A stretch of 64,000 nucleotides of DNA, from the NCBI GenBank assembly GCA_963970005.1, contig CAXAMN010027395.1, forward strand, positions 383,455-447,454. Reading direction: 5' to 3'. A model generated the notes under the pieces. The model did no database searches and was not told where the DNA came from. It saw only the letters and a program-made list of their open reading frames with translations. Shown here one piece after another: positions 32,678 to 43,072 of this stretch (positions within the stretch are counted from its first letter, which is position 1; each line of letters opens with the position of its first letter). Origin of the DNA: Durusdinium trenchii. Lineage: Eukaryota > Sar > Dinophyceae > Suessiales > Symbiodiniaceae. The position numbers were made by a program, and so were the translations under genes.

Positions 32678-33927
32678 CACTCCACCTTCGGTGCGGGAGT
32701 CCGTCGGCGAGCAATGTTCAACTTGGACACCTGCTTGAGACCAGACCTGTCATGTGAAACGCTCGTTTGTTGATGAAAAGACCAAGACACCTGCAACTTG
32801 ATTGGCTGATGTCTCATGGCTCATGACCCTTTGAGAATGGCCATGAATTGTGGCTGAGGCGGACGCTCTAGCATGGTCGACTAATCCAACCAGCTCGTTC
32901 TTATCTCGATCTCTTCATTCCAAGGATACGGCAGGTTGATCCACCCTGCCAGCTGTGGATAGCAATCCCCTGGTTGACCTACGGATCGGTGATGCTCTAA
33001 AATGTCTTAGGCTAAAACCTAAATGGCAAGGGAATTGCTTGACCTCCCTTGTGGTTTTGTCATGTTCTGTCCAGAGGGTGTGATGATAGACACCATGCGG
33101 CACGGTCTGTGCCCAGGGATGGCTCCTGCCGGATTGATGCAAACGATGCGGACAAGTCGGCACTCACCCCCATGCCGCTTGGGCTAAAGCGAGGGTGGCA
33201 TTGAAGATGAGATGAGAGGATAGGAAAGGATGTGGATTGTTGGTTTACACCTGTGGGGTGTGGTTTTGCATGGCTTTGTTGTTTTGAATCTTTGATTGCA
33301 ACGGTGCACTTGAAGGAGCTGCAATAATTATGGACCAATGGAAGACTTGCCGTGAGAAGGGTTGATAAGAGAGCGCTCGAAGAGTTCAGTGAAGAGATGA
33401 TTTTGTTGCTTTGAAGGGAGCACTTGTGGCACCCCAGCAATGGTCCTACATGGTTATACAAGGGTGTCACGTGCATGTTCAATCATTTTCAGGCCTGCTA
33501 GGTCCACAAAAGATTACGGCGCTTGGGTCGGCGGCTAGGGGCGGACCCACACTAGAGGCCTTCGGCTTTGGCCTTTGGCAACAAACAGGGCCTGCTGACC
33601 CGATTTAGGGGGCTAGCGCCCGGGGCTTACTAGCAGGATTGGGCCATTGGCCAATGATGACTTGGAATCAGAGACAAAGAGAATTAGAGAGGAATTGATC
33701 ACTGGGAATGTGTGATGTATTTGGAACTACTGGAGAAAAGACACATGATGAATCAAGTTCAGTTCTAAGCAGAGAACTGGAGTGTGGGACCTTGGTCAAG
33801 ACACTTGGGATCCAAGGGCTCTTTGGACTCTTCAGGACATTGACCTCCAAGGGGCATGGAAGACATCCCAGGGGGTTCAAACATTTGGCACCTAGTGCTT
33901 CCACCTCCAAATCAGTGAGATTGAAAG

Positions 33928-35337
33928 GCTTTTCACAATCCACGTCATTCCTTCGGGGTTCTCCAAATCGGGCTGAGAATCGGACTGCACCCATCCTTCC
34001 TTTCATGTTCGCGGTCCCTCACGAGGCATCCGACGCAAGACGCCATCGACCTCTTCCGACGGTGGAAGAAAGAGCGCAAGCCAGGCCAAACCGTCGCTGT
34101 TCGCGTCAAGCAACAACTGCACCGTCGCTGTTCGCTCGTTGCAGTTGTTGGTCGTAAGGACCCCATGGTTTGTCGTCATGTTATTCATGTTGCAGTTCTG
34201 TAGATGGGCTGAATCCCATGCTGTTTGGTGTTTCTAAGGTGCTTGGTTTGTGCAGGATTGCCAACAGTAACTGGAGAGTGCTCACGTTTGAGACTTATTT
34301 CATTTTTGCAGGGCAAGAACCTGCCATTTTTCCTGCCGGGTTTGGTGGAAGTTCAAGAACTGGGTTCGTCGGTGGGATACTCATGTTTGTCCTTGGCGCC
34401 CACCAACCAGCTTCGCCAACTTGGCCGAGTTTTACACTTGACTTGGTTTGGATGTACTGTTAAGTTATGTAAATTGAAGAAGGTGGCTTGCTCCCTTGCT
34501 AACATCATTGTTGATTGAATTGTTTGTTGGCGGAAATGCATTCATTTGAAACGTGTCAGACTTGGGGCTTTCATGGTCTTGCCTCTTTGTGGAGCATGTA
34601 GCGTCCCAGCGGGTGTGTTATCTATGCCGGTAAGATCTATTGAAGGTCTTTTGGTCGAAAATGGTCAAGTGTTCATGAATCTTTGCAGCCACATCCGGCC
34701 AATTGACGCCCTTGAGGGTAGTCAGAAACCGCAAACATTTAGTTGTCCTGTTGTGGAACCTCAAGGCAACTCATGAGTTTTTCAAAGTTTGGATCCTCAG
34801 CCTGCTTGGAGATTTCAAGGTGACTTTGAGCACTTGAAGTGTTCAAGGTTTGCGAATAATGCGAAAGAACCCCCGTCGATCTTGTTCCTGGTTGACCTTT
34901 GGCGCTTGCAAACGACGTGTTTTCTTCTTTTTTTGTGTTCTTGAGAACCTCATAACACCTCGGTGTCATATTGTTTTTGCGTCCCAGGTGTCCGTTACTT
35001 CTGGGATGGCAGCTTGGATGTTGGGCGATGTCTGACAGGAGTTGATGATAGTTGATGTGGGTAACGCACATGACATGTGGGACATGTGATCCAAGACGCC
35101 TTCTAAAAACGCTACAGACTGACTCAACGTGTCCCCCAGGACAACGACGGGGACATGTGTTTGTTTTTTCTCCACACAAAGACGGCGACACCGTCGGAGA
35201 ACTTGTCAGAAGTACGTGATGTCCAGATCCCAGGCCCCAAAGATGGGTGGCTAGCTGAATGGAATGGGTTGCAATCAAAGCGCGAATTCATTGTCATCCA
35301 CCAGAAGGTTGGCCTCAAAAAATGGAACCTGATTTAA
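33928..35337 (+). CDS. Three-exon gene of unknown function
   Basis: Exon one (open from 33928 to 34167) reads TQDAIDLFRRWKKERKPGQT, VAVRVKQQLHRRCSLVAVVG, RKDPM and ends in phase 0 at CCATG|GTTTGT. Exon two (34312-34458), after TTTTTGCAG, reads GKNLPFFLPGLVEVQELGSS, VGYSCLSLAPTNQLRQLGRV, LHLTWFGCT, donor ACT|GTTAAG. Exon three (35140-35337), after TCCCCCAG, reads DNDGDMCLFFLHTKTATPSE, VRDVQIPGPKDGWLAEWNGL, QSKREFIVIHQKVGLKKWN and stops at TAA. All joins are phase 0. An exon may be missing between the second and third. No domain recognised. Confidence 0.55.
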
Positions 35338-35507
35338 ATGTTGGTCGCTGGTGAACATACAACTCACAAGAGCTTAAAGTCTAAAGACCCCAAATCCTGG
35401 TCCCATGTGCCTCCTCGACGGAATTGAATTCTACATAATTCTACAGATTTGTTTGGAGGATGCAGGCGTGAGAGTAGAGCGGCTCACTCCACTACAGGAA
35501 CAATGCG

Positions 35508-35795
35508 TTGAACCATTTTGAGGAATCGACTGGCCGAAGGACCCAATGGACATGCCCCACACCCCAACAACTGAAACTGCCAGCGGAAAGCACGGACTGC
35601 TCGGCAGTCGCCGTGGCCCACCTTTCGGGGCATCACCTTGTGCATGTCGGTGTGGCACCATCCATGGATGCAACTGGACCGTTTGATACCGTTTGCAGAA
35701 GGACCGCTCCATGGAGTAGATCGTCCCTTTTTTCCCACAAGCCACTCAAACCAGGACGTCGAGATTCCCATGGCATCCAGTGCTGGGATGCTGAG
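35508..35795 (+). CDS. Possible exon ending at GCTGAG|GTGAGG
   Basis: The frame is open from 35508 and reads NHFEESTGRRTQWTCPTPQQ, LPAESTDCSAVAVAHLSGH, SHGIQCWDAE to a strong donor. The minus strand also has a long open frame, and a second plus frame (WPKDPMDMPHTPTTETASG) competes. Confidence 0.3.
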
Positions 35796-36249
35796 GTGAG
35801 GATTCCGAGTTTGCCACGCACTCACCATTCCCGAACATCAAGCTATGTGAGCGTTCAGTGCTCGAATTCAAGGACGGGGAGAGTTCGGCATGGTTTGGCA
35901 TTTTTGTGTGTTCAGACAGTTGTTTGCCCCATGTTTTTGGGACCCACGGCGAGGTGGCTGGGGAAAGAGTTTGTTGTTTGGTCCAGCAGTGATTGAGATG
36001 AAGGCTCACCGGGCTTGCTTTGGCGCAGGTTAGTGCTCAATCTCTGACTCTGTAGTGTGGAAATGGCACTTCATAGCAGACACAATGTAGAGTCAGTGAA
36101 AATCAGTGAAAGGCCTTCAGGTGCGCCCTGATTGGGAAGACCTGTACTGCGCCCACTAGGTTCAGAGGTTCAGATCACACAGGACTTTATGGCCAGTTGT
36201 GGAACGTCGCACCTTATGCATATGAGTCACATTGAGTCACTATATAGTC

Positions 36250-36805
36250 AATATGCTTCATCGGCCACCAGAGGGGTTCCTCCGTGGTGTGGGACGGAGC
36301 GGTTCCGGTCCCACAGTCCGAACAGGAAGCGACGGCAGGAGGGGTGTTCTCTTTGGGAACTCATTTGTGGGGCACAAGGGTGTTTTCTACAGTCAGTGGG
36401 TTCAAGTAAGTAGACACAAATCACTTAAGAGTGTAAGAATGTGTTGAGTTCAAGACCGGATGGATTGGCGGAAATGTGGCTACGGTAAACGCCACAAACA
36501 TCCCGTTGTTTTTTGGGAAGCCAAGATTTCTCCAGTCAATCTAGTCATCCTGGAGTTAAACAGACTATAAATGAATACGGATAATCATATCCAACAGCCA
36601 TAACAAGTTGCTACTTGGGCATATGATGTTTCATGAGGGATTTGTTCCATATTCATCCATATATACTAGTATCCATATTCTATCCTTTCCAGAATCCTGT
36701 GTCTCTAGGAACTTTGGGACACCAACTTGGAGGGCGAGCTGGAAGCCCTTTACGACAGCCAGCCAGAGTTGGTGCAGAGACTTGAAGGCGGCTGCATCTC
36801 AACGG
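36250..36805 (+). CDS. Two phase-compatible exons of an unknown gene
   Basis: Exon one (from about 36250) reads MLHRPPEGFLRGVGRSGSGP, TVRTGSDGRRGVLFGNSF, VGHKGVFYSQWVQ and ends in phase 0 at a consensus donor (TTCAA|GTAAGT) after 36405. Exon two (36709-36805), after GTCTCTAG, reads ELWDTNLEGELEALYDSQPE, LVQRLEGGCIST and ends at ACGG|GTAAAT. A rival frame from an acceptor at 36690 reads TWRASWKPFTTASQSW but is less balanced. Confidence 0.5.
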
Positions 36806-36948
36806 GTAAATGGTGATGGGGTTGATCTACAGATTCCCAAGAGCGGCTGTCAAAGCCTTGCGAACAAAGTATGTCTTGTAGCTGGTGGGTGTCTCTGACC
36901 TGAGCACACCAGTATCGACCCAAAAAAACCGTATCGACCAGTGTACTC

Positions 36949-37347
36949 ATGGGATATCGTGACAAACGTCATCCAAGCGCCGTCAAAGGGGACGATGATA
37001 GTCTGAGGACACAGCAAGACTCGGCTGTGGAGACCCAGAGGGCAGAGGTACGGTACGGTCAGGTGCATCGGTCGGCATGAAGCCTCGTTGAGCAAACAGG
37101 ACACAAAAGGACGCCACGATGCAGGCAAGCATGAAACGCAAAGCGAGACAACAGGAGTAATTGTCCTGGAGACAAATGGAGCGGCAAAGGCCCAATCATT
37201 TTGAGACACAAAGTGTCTTTACTTGCAAGAATGGAGAGCCCAACAGCCAAAGTGTTTGGAGAGCAAGGACCACTCATACACGTGAGGGTTGGAGAGTGCA
37301 TGCAAGGTGCCTTTGAAGATGCCAACTATAATGTGTTGATGTTTTGA
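36949..37347 (+). pseudogene. Frame-relay coding remnant
   Basis: Three successive plus frames each look coding: 36949-37080 MGYRDKRHPSAVKGDDDSLR, QQDSAVETQRAEVRYGQV; about 37072-37204 HEASLSKQDTKGRHDAGKH, SETTGVIVLETNGAAKAQ; about 37180-37347 GPIILRHKVSLLARMESPTA, KVFGEQGPLIHVRVGECMQG then TGA. With no splice signals between them this resembles one reading frame broken by two small indels. Product unknown. Confidence 0.38.
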
Positions 37348-37690
37348 ATGGAGTGCATCAGACTTGGAAGGCCATTTCAACACCTCCTAAGCCCTGGACT
37401 TGCCGAAATACACCCAACCAAAGCAAATTAGCATTAGCAGGAATAAGTTGACATGACTCCTCCTCAACCTTTAAGTGGCTAGCTAAATTGAATTAGCTGG
37501 GAGGCTACTGTAGAGGGGTTGCTGTTCATTGAGACATATATAGGGACCCGACATCGGGCAAGATTCCGATCGGGCAACGACCAGAGTGAGCTCATCACAT
37601 AATATTTGGCAAGCTATTTGGCAGGCACTTGGCTGGTAGTGAGCGAGCTGCTTGGCAGTCTGGGTTGCACAATCGACAATGACAGATGTT

Positions 37691-37764
37691 CATGGATGTT
37701 CCTAGTAGCGTCCTTGCTCCTAGTAGTACGGGCAGGAGCCCCTAGTAGCGTCCCATGGATGTTC
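37691..37764. repeat. CTACTAG array 7 flanked by an 11-bp direct repeat
   Basis: CATGGATGTTC at 37691-37701 and 37754-37764 brackets CTAGTAGCGTCCTTGCTCC, TAGTAGTACGGGCAGGAGCC and CTAGTAGCGTCC. Confidence 0.75.
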
Positions 37765-37769
37765 AACAC

Positions 37770-39040
37770 ATTTGGAAGCTCATGGCGGTCAACTGTGTCA
37801 ACTGTTTGTTTTGGACTCGTTCGCGACTTTCCACGAGGGCATCTTCTGGCCTTCACCAAAGTCCTCAGTTATGTAGTGTGTAGCGTTTTAGGTGTTTTCT
37901 TGGGGTTTAGTTAGTTTAGTCAGTTTCGGTTGCTCTCACGGTTCTTCTCTGTGAGGATGATGCCAGTTTCTTTGTCGAGGAGTTTGTCAAATCTTAACAA
38001 CCGCCATTTGTTCGGTGATAGATCAGGTCTGGGCTTCGTTTGAAGCGAGCGAGTCAACACACGACAGGTCGATATATATCCAATCCCCCGTTTCTCCGCT
38101 CCCCGCGCGCGCATGAGTGCCCCGCACGCTATCAGGGTGATTGCACATGTGAGCAACAGCTAAACTCTCCATCAAACAGAGTGGTATTGGAGCACAGATT
38201 GACTGAAAACATGCACTTCAACCATCTTCGACCCGTAAAACGATATATGAACTCCCAAAAGCGATGACCTTGGAATGAGATGGAATGAGATGGAATGAGC
38301 ACATGTGATGGGATGTGATAGCAAGTACTGCGTTTGGACCGGCACCTGCGCTTCCTGACAGCATAGTTGTGCATGGAATTGTGGAACCGAAAGTATATAG
38401 CATGCCAACATTGAGACGTTTCCCATGCGAACCTTGCGCCCCAACCATTCCTCAAGCTTTCCGTATATTATGTTTGTAACGTATATATATATATAGCATA
38501 TTCTCGTAATCTTCCCGGCCTTCTTCATGTCATTTCCCGCAATATTTTCCCAAGATGTAACTAGGCTTTTAAATGCTTTTAACAACACAACTAAATGATA
38601 ACTGAACGATAAGCATGTTGAACAGAAATGTGCTCTTGTAATGGATGGCGCAGATGTGAAGAGATTTGTGAGAGAAATCTTTGCGGATGAGAAGATCAAA
38701 TTGCGTGTAGGTGCTCACACCTCGACTCAAGAAGCTGAGGTAGAGATTTAGAAGTGTGGCTGCACTCATTTGGCAGGTGTTTGACATTGATGCTTTCAGG
38801 GTTTGTTCAACACATTGTATATCATTAAATATGATCGAGTAAACAGTAAACTCCCTAAAACGATATCTTCCCAATCCATTCCGGCACGTGTTTTTCTTTT
38901 CAAGATGGATGACTTGTAGGCAGAAAATGCGTGGCCACATTTCATCTTTGGCATATTTTAGTGCGGTAATACCGGCAAAAACGGTTTTGCGGCTTGACAA
39001 GTGCTTGGACAGAGCTGTTTGTAGTGGCAATAAGACAAAC
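37770..39040. other. Interval with no convincing exon
   Basis: AT-rich, with (TA)n near 38483 and triple GGAATGAGAT near 38275-38297. An open minus-strand frame (38569-39042) has a stop-poor but non-coding-looking composition. A plus segment at 38940-39090 (AYFSAVIPAKTVLRLDKCL) is weakly coding-like. Confidence 0.35.
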
Positions 39041-39049
39041 AAGCCAGCC

Positions 39050-39228
39050 GGTGCTCAGGACCTGCGGAATTTGGAGGACAAAAGCTGAAGTTCAAATCAA
39101 GGACAAGGATCCAAGCAAGCTTTGGGGCCAAAACACCCGGAAGCTCCAGCGGCCGTACGAGCCTTGCCTCACAACCAGGGCGTTGAGATGTGAGAGGGCG
39201 TATATCCTTACATCCGTTGACAGTTCAG
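39050..39228 (+). CDS. Exon of an unknown gene
   Basis: After GGTGCTCAG one frame reads WRTKAEVQIKDKDPSKLWGQ, NTRKLQRPYEPCLTTRAL, RCERAYILTSVDSS and ends at donor GTTCAG|GTACAC. A second frame (GQKLKFKSRTRIQASFGAK) is open for most of the length. Confidence 0.42.
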
Positions 39229-39399
39229 GTACACCACTTGGGAACCGTGCAGATCCGCTTTGGTGAACGATTCTCAACCAACAGTGCTTGGGACCCCCAA
39301 AAGAATCTACTAAGAGCCTCGTATAGATCCAACGGCTTTCTCACCCACCCGCCCCATAGTGCACATCCTCTTTCTCACGTTTCCACGGTCGCTCAACCG

Positions 39400-39535
39400 G
39401 TCGCTCAATCGTGACACATCGGGGGCCCCGAAGCGACCGGCCGCCAAGGAACTCATTTACACCAAGCGATCTGCGGAGGACCGGTCGAGGGAGGTCGAGG
39501 GGCCGTGTGGAGGACATTCCGATCGGGACAATCCT
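39400..39535 (+). CDS. GC-rich exon-like segment, frame unresolved
   Basis: Ends at a good donor (CCTCG|GTATGT). One frame reads NRDTSGAPKRPAAKELIYTK, RSAEDRSREVEGPCGGHS; another reads PRNSFTPSDLRRTGRGRSRG, RVEDIPIGTIL. Neither can be excluded. Confidence 0.33.
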
Positions 39536-39707
39536 CGGTATGTACTGAGATGGAATTGGATGTGGACGGAAGGAGCAGCGCCGTAAACATGTCCACTCCT
39601 TTCGGATTTGAAATTCTGCCATAGTCTACCAAGTCTGCGAAGCAGAAGGGTTTTGAATAATTGTTTGAATTAACCAAGCTGCATCTGATTTGTCTGCCAA
39701 TCTTTAG

Positions 39708-39869
39708 GAGAAAGGCAAAGTCATCATCGATGGTCCTCAAGAGCTTATGCAGATTCTGCTGGGTGTGGCGGACATGTGCGAGTGTGATATCGACGATCGG
39801 AACATCATGCCCTTGTATGATGTCCGCGGTTCCTTGGTCTGGTTTATCCATGAAGACATCTTGGAATGA
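39708..39869 (+). CDS. Terminal exon reading GKVIIDGPQELMQILLGV
   Basis: After CCAATCTTTAG the frame reads EKGKVIIDGPQELMQILLGV, ADMCECDIDDRNIMPLYD, VRGSLVWFIHEDILE then TGA, with about two-thirds G/C in third positions. The opposite strand is also coding-like (HDVPIVDITLAHVRHTQQN), so the strand call rests on the acceptor and on the neighbouring plus exons. Family not recognised. Confidence 0.42.
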   Translation, partial: EKGKVIIDGPQELMQILLGVADMCECDIDDRNIMPLYDVRGSLVWFIHEDILE

Positions 39870-40329
39870 CGTGACAAAACACTTGTTTGACATGAAGGTA
39901 ATTAGACATGACCTTTTTTTCCGTGAACATGTCGTCCAGGTTTTATGATTTCCGTGAAGACTATGACTTTATATTACAGATTCACCTGAGGTATGTGCAA
40001 GTATTGATCCGCTGAGAAAGGAATAGCCGCTTGTATATAGAGAATCAGCTTGGCCCTGACTGTCGGCTCCGGAGTGAATGGTTTACGCGTCGGGCCCTCA
40101 CTGTTGTCTTGGTGTGTGTGTGTGTGTCCCTGAAACTGATATACTGATTTGATATACTGATTTGATATACTGAGTTGATCTGAGTTGAGTTTCTCAGCCG
40201 GTGATGCCATTGAAGGAGAATCTCCGAACTCCAAACAAAACCTTGAGCCCCATATCATATCACAGAGGACGAACCAATGTTGTTTTTTTTGTCCTGGTGT
40301 TGGATGACTTGCGTGGATCAATCATTGAC

Positions 40330-41330
40330 CATCACTTCACTTTAATTGGCTGATGCATCCTACCCCTCCTACATAAAGAGCGTGTCAGTCACACTCCTAC
40401 AAGCATGAATGGACTGGACTAGGGTGGTTCGCCTGCCGGCACCTATCCACTTTCGCCATGTTGCCACCTATACCGGCTATACCGCCTATACCTATAACTC
40501 GTGCATATCTCCCGAATGGCAGAGTTTGGGGTCTGTGAGAACCACGCACGAAAGGATCACGAAACCATGAGAACCAATGAACCAGAATTGGTGCGGAAAG
40601 GAAGCGAGGTTCTATGTGGTTCTTAAGGCTCATGTTCTACCAGATTCTACCATTCTACAGTGACTATAGTTCCCTATCATAGGGAGGAAAGTGAAGTGCA
40701 AAGCCGTTAAAAAGTGGCTTGAACTGTTTTTCTCCACATACATATTGGATGTCCTTCATTGTTTGAAAGAGTACCGACAGCCACGTGTCAATCGCACCTG
40801 TGTGGTGACCAAAAGGCCGGAATCGTTCGCAAACAGTGCGTACGCAAACCGCGCTGGGTGAGCAAGAGAGTTTGGGGAACAACCAACATGTTGACAGGCC
40901 ACACGACATGGTGGACTGCACTTTTGAGGTAAGGCTTAGGCTGGATTTGAATAGGAAAATGCTACTTGATAGAGGTCAGTTTGACTTGTGCCAACCTGTG
41001 CGGGTCTAGTTTAGGTTGTATACTGTATACTTCAATGCTTACGGAAGTAGCTGGTGAGTTCATGTTGTTAGTCCCGAACACCTGATAACATCTGAAAACG
41101 ATAGTCACTCATTTTACCCAGAAATCACTATCAAGGCTCAAAGCTTCAATTTTAGGGAAATGTGCTTCAAGGAAGGGGAAGGGCCCTTACTTCTGGGTCC
41201 AGATAGCCCAGATTGCCCAGATTCAGAATGGTTTTGTTGGTTCCAGTTCTAAATTAGGTTCCAGATTATAAGACTGGTCGAACTGGAAGCGTGCTGCACC
41301 AGTCGCTTCTAGAAGCTATTGACTTGAGGA
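40330..41330. other. Interval without a supported gene
   Basis: Contains ACCTATACCGGCTATACCGC-like short repeats near 40460-40495 and little else. A 128-codon open frame follows at 41338-41724 (WLAFESEKLQKGWLIWVGA) without splice support. Confidence 0.35.
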
Positions 41331-41792
41331 CAAATGTATGGTACAATTCAAGAACTCTTGGAACCACTTCGTTGAACACAAACATAGACAGTTTGGCAAA
41401 TTGACTGACGATGCTTGGGCTCCTTCAACATGTCAATGTGCTGTCAACATCTCACCTACGCGGCTACCGCCCAACCCTCAATCGCCAGTGTGGCTGGCCT
41501 TTGAAAGCGAGAAGCTTCAAAAAGGATGGTTGATTTGGGTGGGAGCAACGCATCAAGAAATCGGAATGCTGAGGGCAGGCCAAGTGCAAAGAGTAATTAC
41601 AGTTTATCATGTTACATCCTCAGTTCCATTGGATGGGCCATTGTCAGAAGAATTTGGGTGTTTTCATTTTGCAATTCAGCTCCCTGGTTTACCAATCCAT
41701 TTGATCCGGTTGAAAATCCTTTGAAAGGCGGGCACCCCAAGTTCTGTCCTACATTTATGGCTAGGGCAACTTGACACAGTGTTCCAAAACAG

Positions 41793-43072
41793 GTTTCCCC
41801 CGTGCCAAGTCACCCAGCCAGGAGCTCTCAGCCAAGGTGGACGATGCCAAAGCCAAGTTGCGAGCACAACTGGAGGCACTGTCGCCCGGTGCGTTGACAG
41901 GGCAGGAAAATGAGTTTTCCATTCAGGACTGGATGCCCAAGAAGCCGATGTTTTGTGGGGGCTGCAGGAAGGTAGGGTAAAAAGATGGCGTCGTACGGAG
42001 CATCCGCACCGGTGCGAAACACGACGACATGTTCCGCATGCAAAGGAGTCGTGACAGAAGCATTCTGTTCAACATCAGGAGTTGAGAAGGTTAAACGATT
42101 GTCTTCGAGTTTTGATTTCCGACCATATTCATATTCCTCGAAGCTGATCCGGTTGATCCCTTGTTGAAGAGCGGTGTTAGCTTTTGTTTGCTATTTGGCT
42201 ACTTGGAAGTGTCATAATCATACTATGAGAAATGGAATTCAGGGTTGTAGCTCTCAGAACTCTTTTGACACAATTGCACTGAAGTATACGCATACCGCAT
42301 ACCATTGCTCGCAAGTGTCAGATTATCACTGCATGCCCTTCATGATTACCAAGTTGCTAAGACCCCACACCCCTCAATTTGTGTGGGAATACGAATATAT
42401 ATACCGTACCCCCATTCTTACCCCACACCCCATACTCCCCAGTACGCGGGTCTAGCAGTACGGTCTTCCATGCCTGTTCCCCACTGGGGCGGCTGCCAGG
42501 AAGCCCGAAAGCTGGCTGAGGACCGGTGGAAAGAGCTGGAGGAGAAGCAAGTGGAGAACGCCAGGCTCCCCGTGGTGCTGCGACCTGCAGGATGTTGGTA
42601 CGGAGAGTTCATGATCCACCAGTGCCGGGCAGATGGGAAAGCTTCATTTCACATCAACATCCAGCATTTGCTAGCACCATGCAATCAAGTGGGGATGAGA
42701 GTATGGCCCAAAGCTATTGGCCTTCTTAACTTAAGCCGTCCAGTCCAGGAAAGAATTCAACTCCTGCATTTTCGGGGCTCATCTCGAGCTGCTGGCTACA
42801 GGCCATTTTGGGTAACTTGGAAGATGTTTGTTGTGTTGCCACGAGAAGAGGAACCACCACAAATGCACAGACCCCACATGTGTCCTGGCTCCACGCGAAA
42901 CCGCGCAACCACGGCCCTTTCGGCGGGCCCCGCCTCGGCGGAGCGGCAGGCTGTCGGAAGAGCTCCAAAGACAGACAGTGCTGCTGCACCAGAATGCTGA
43001 AGCCAAGAGCCACCTGGACGAGGAACGGTTGAGGCCCATGCGTTTGCAACGGAAGGAGACGGCCGAGGGAAG
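41793..43072 (+). CDS. Coiled-coil gene, exon block 1
   Basis: 41793-41971 (acceptor TCCAAAACAG, donor GGAAG|GTAGGG): AKSPSQELSAKVDDAKAKLR, AQLEALSPGALTGQENE, KPMFCGGCRK. 42500 to about 42571 (acceptor GGCTGCCAG): EARKLAEDRWKELEEKQVEN, ARLP. 42950-43072 (acceptor GAGCGGCAG, donor GGAAG|GTGAGA): LSEELQRQTVLLHQNAEAKS, HLDEERLRPMRLQRKETAE. The first exon carries a Cys-x2-Cys pair (FCGGC) of unknown meaning. Joins between these three are not phase proven, so an exon may be missing. Confidence 0.6.

Noticed and set aside
33520..33610. GC-rich GGCCTTCGGCTTTGGCC-type hairpin resembling a small structured RNA
   Set aside because: The pairing is short and imperfect; no known RNA class fits.
34739..35278. 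A 179-codon open frame on the minus strand
   Set aside because: It overlaps the well-supported plus exon at 35140-35337 on the opposite strand and reads as an antisense shadow.
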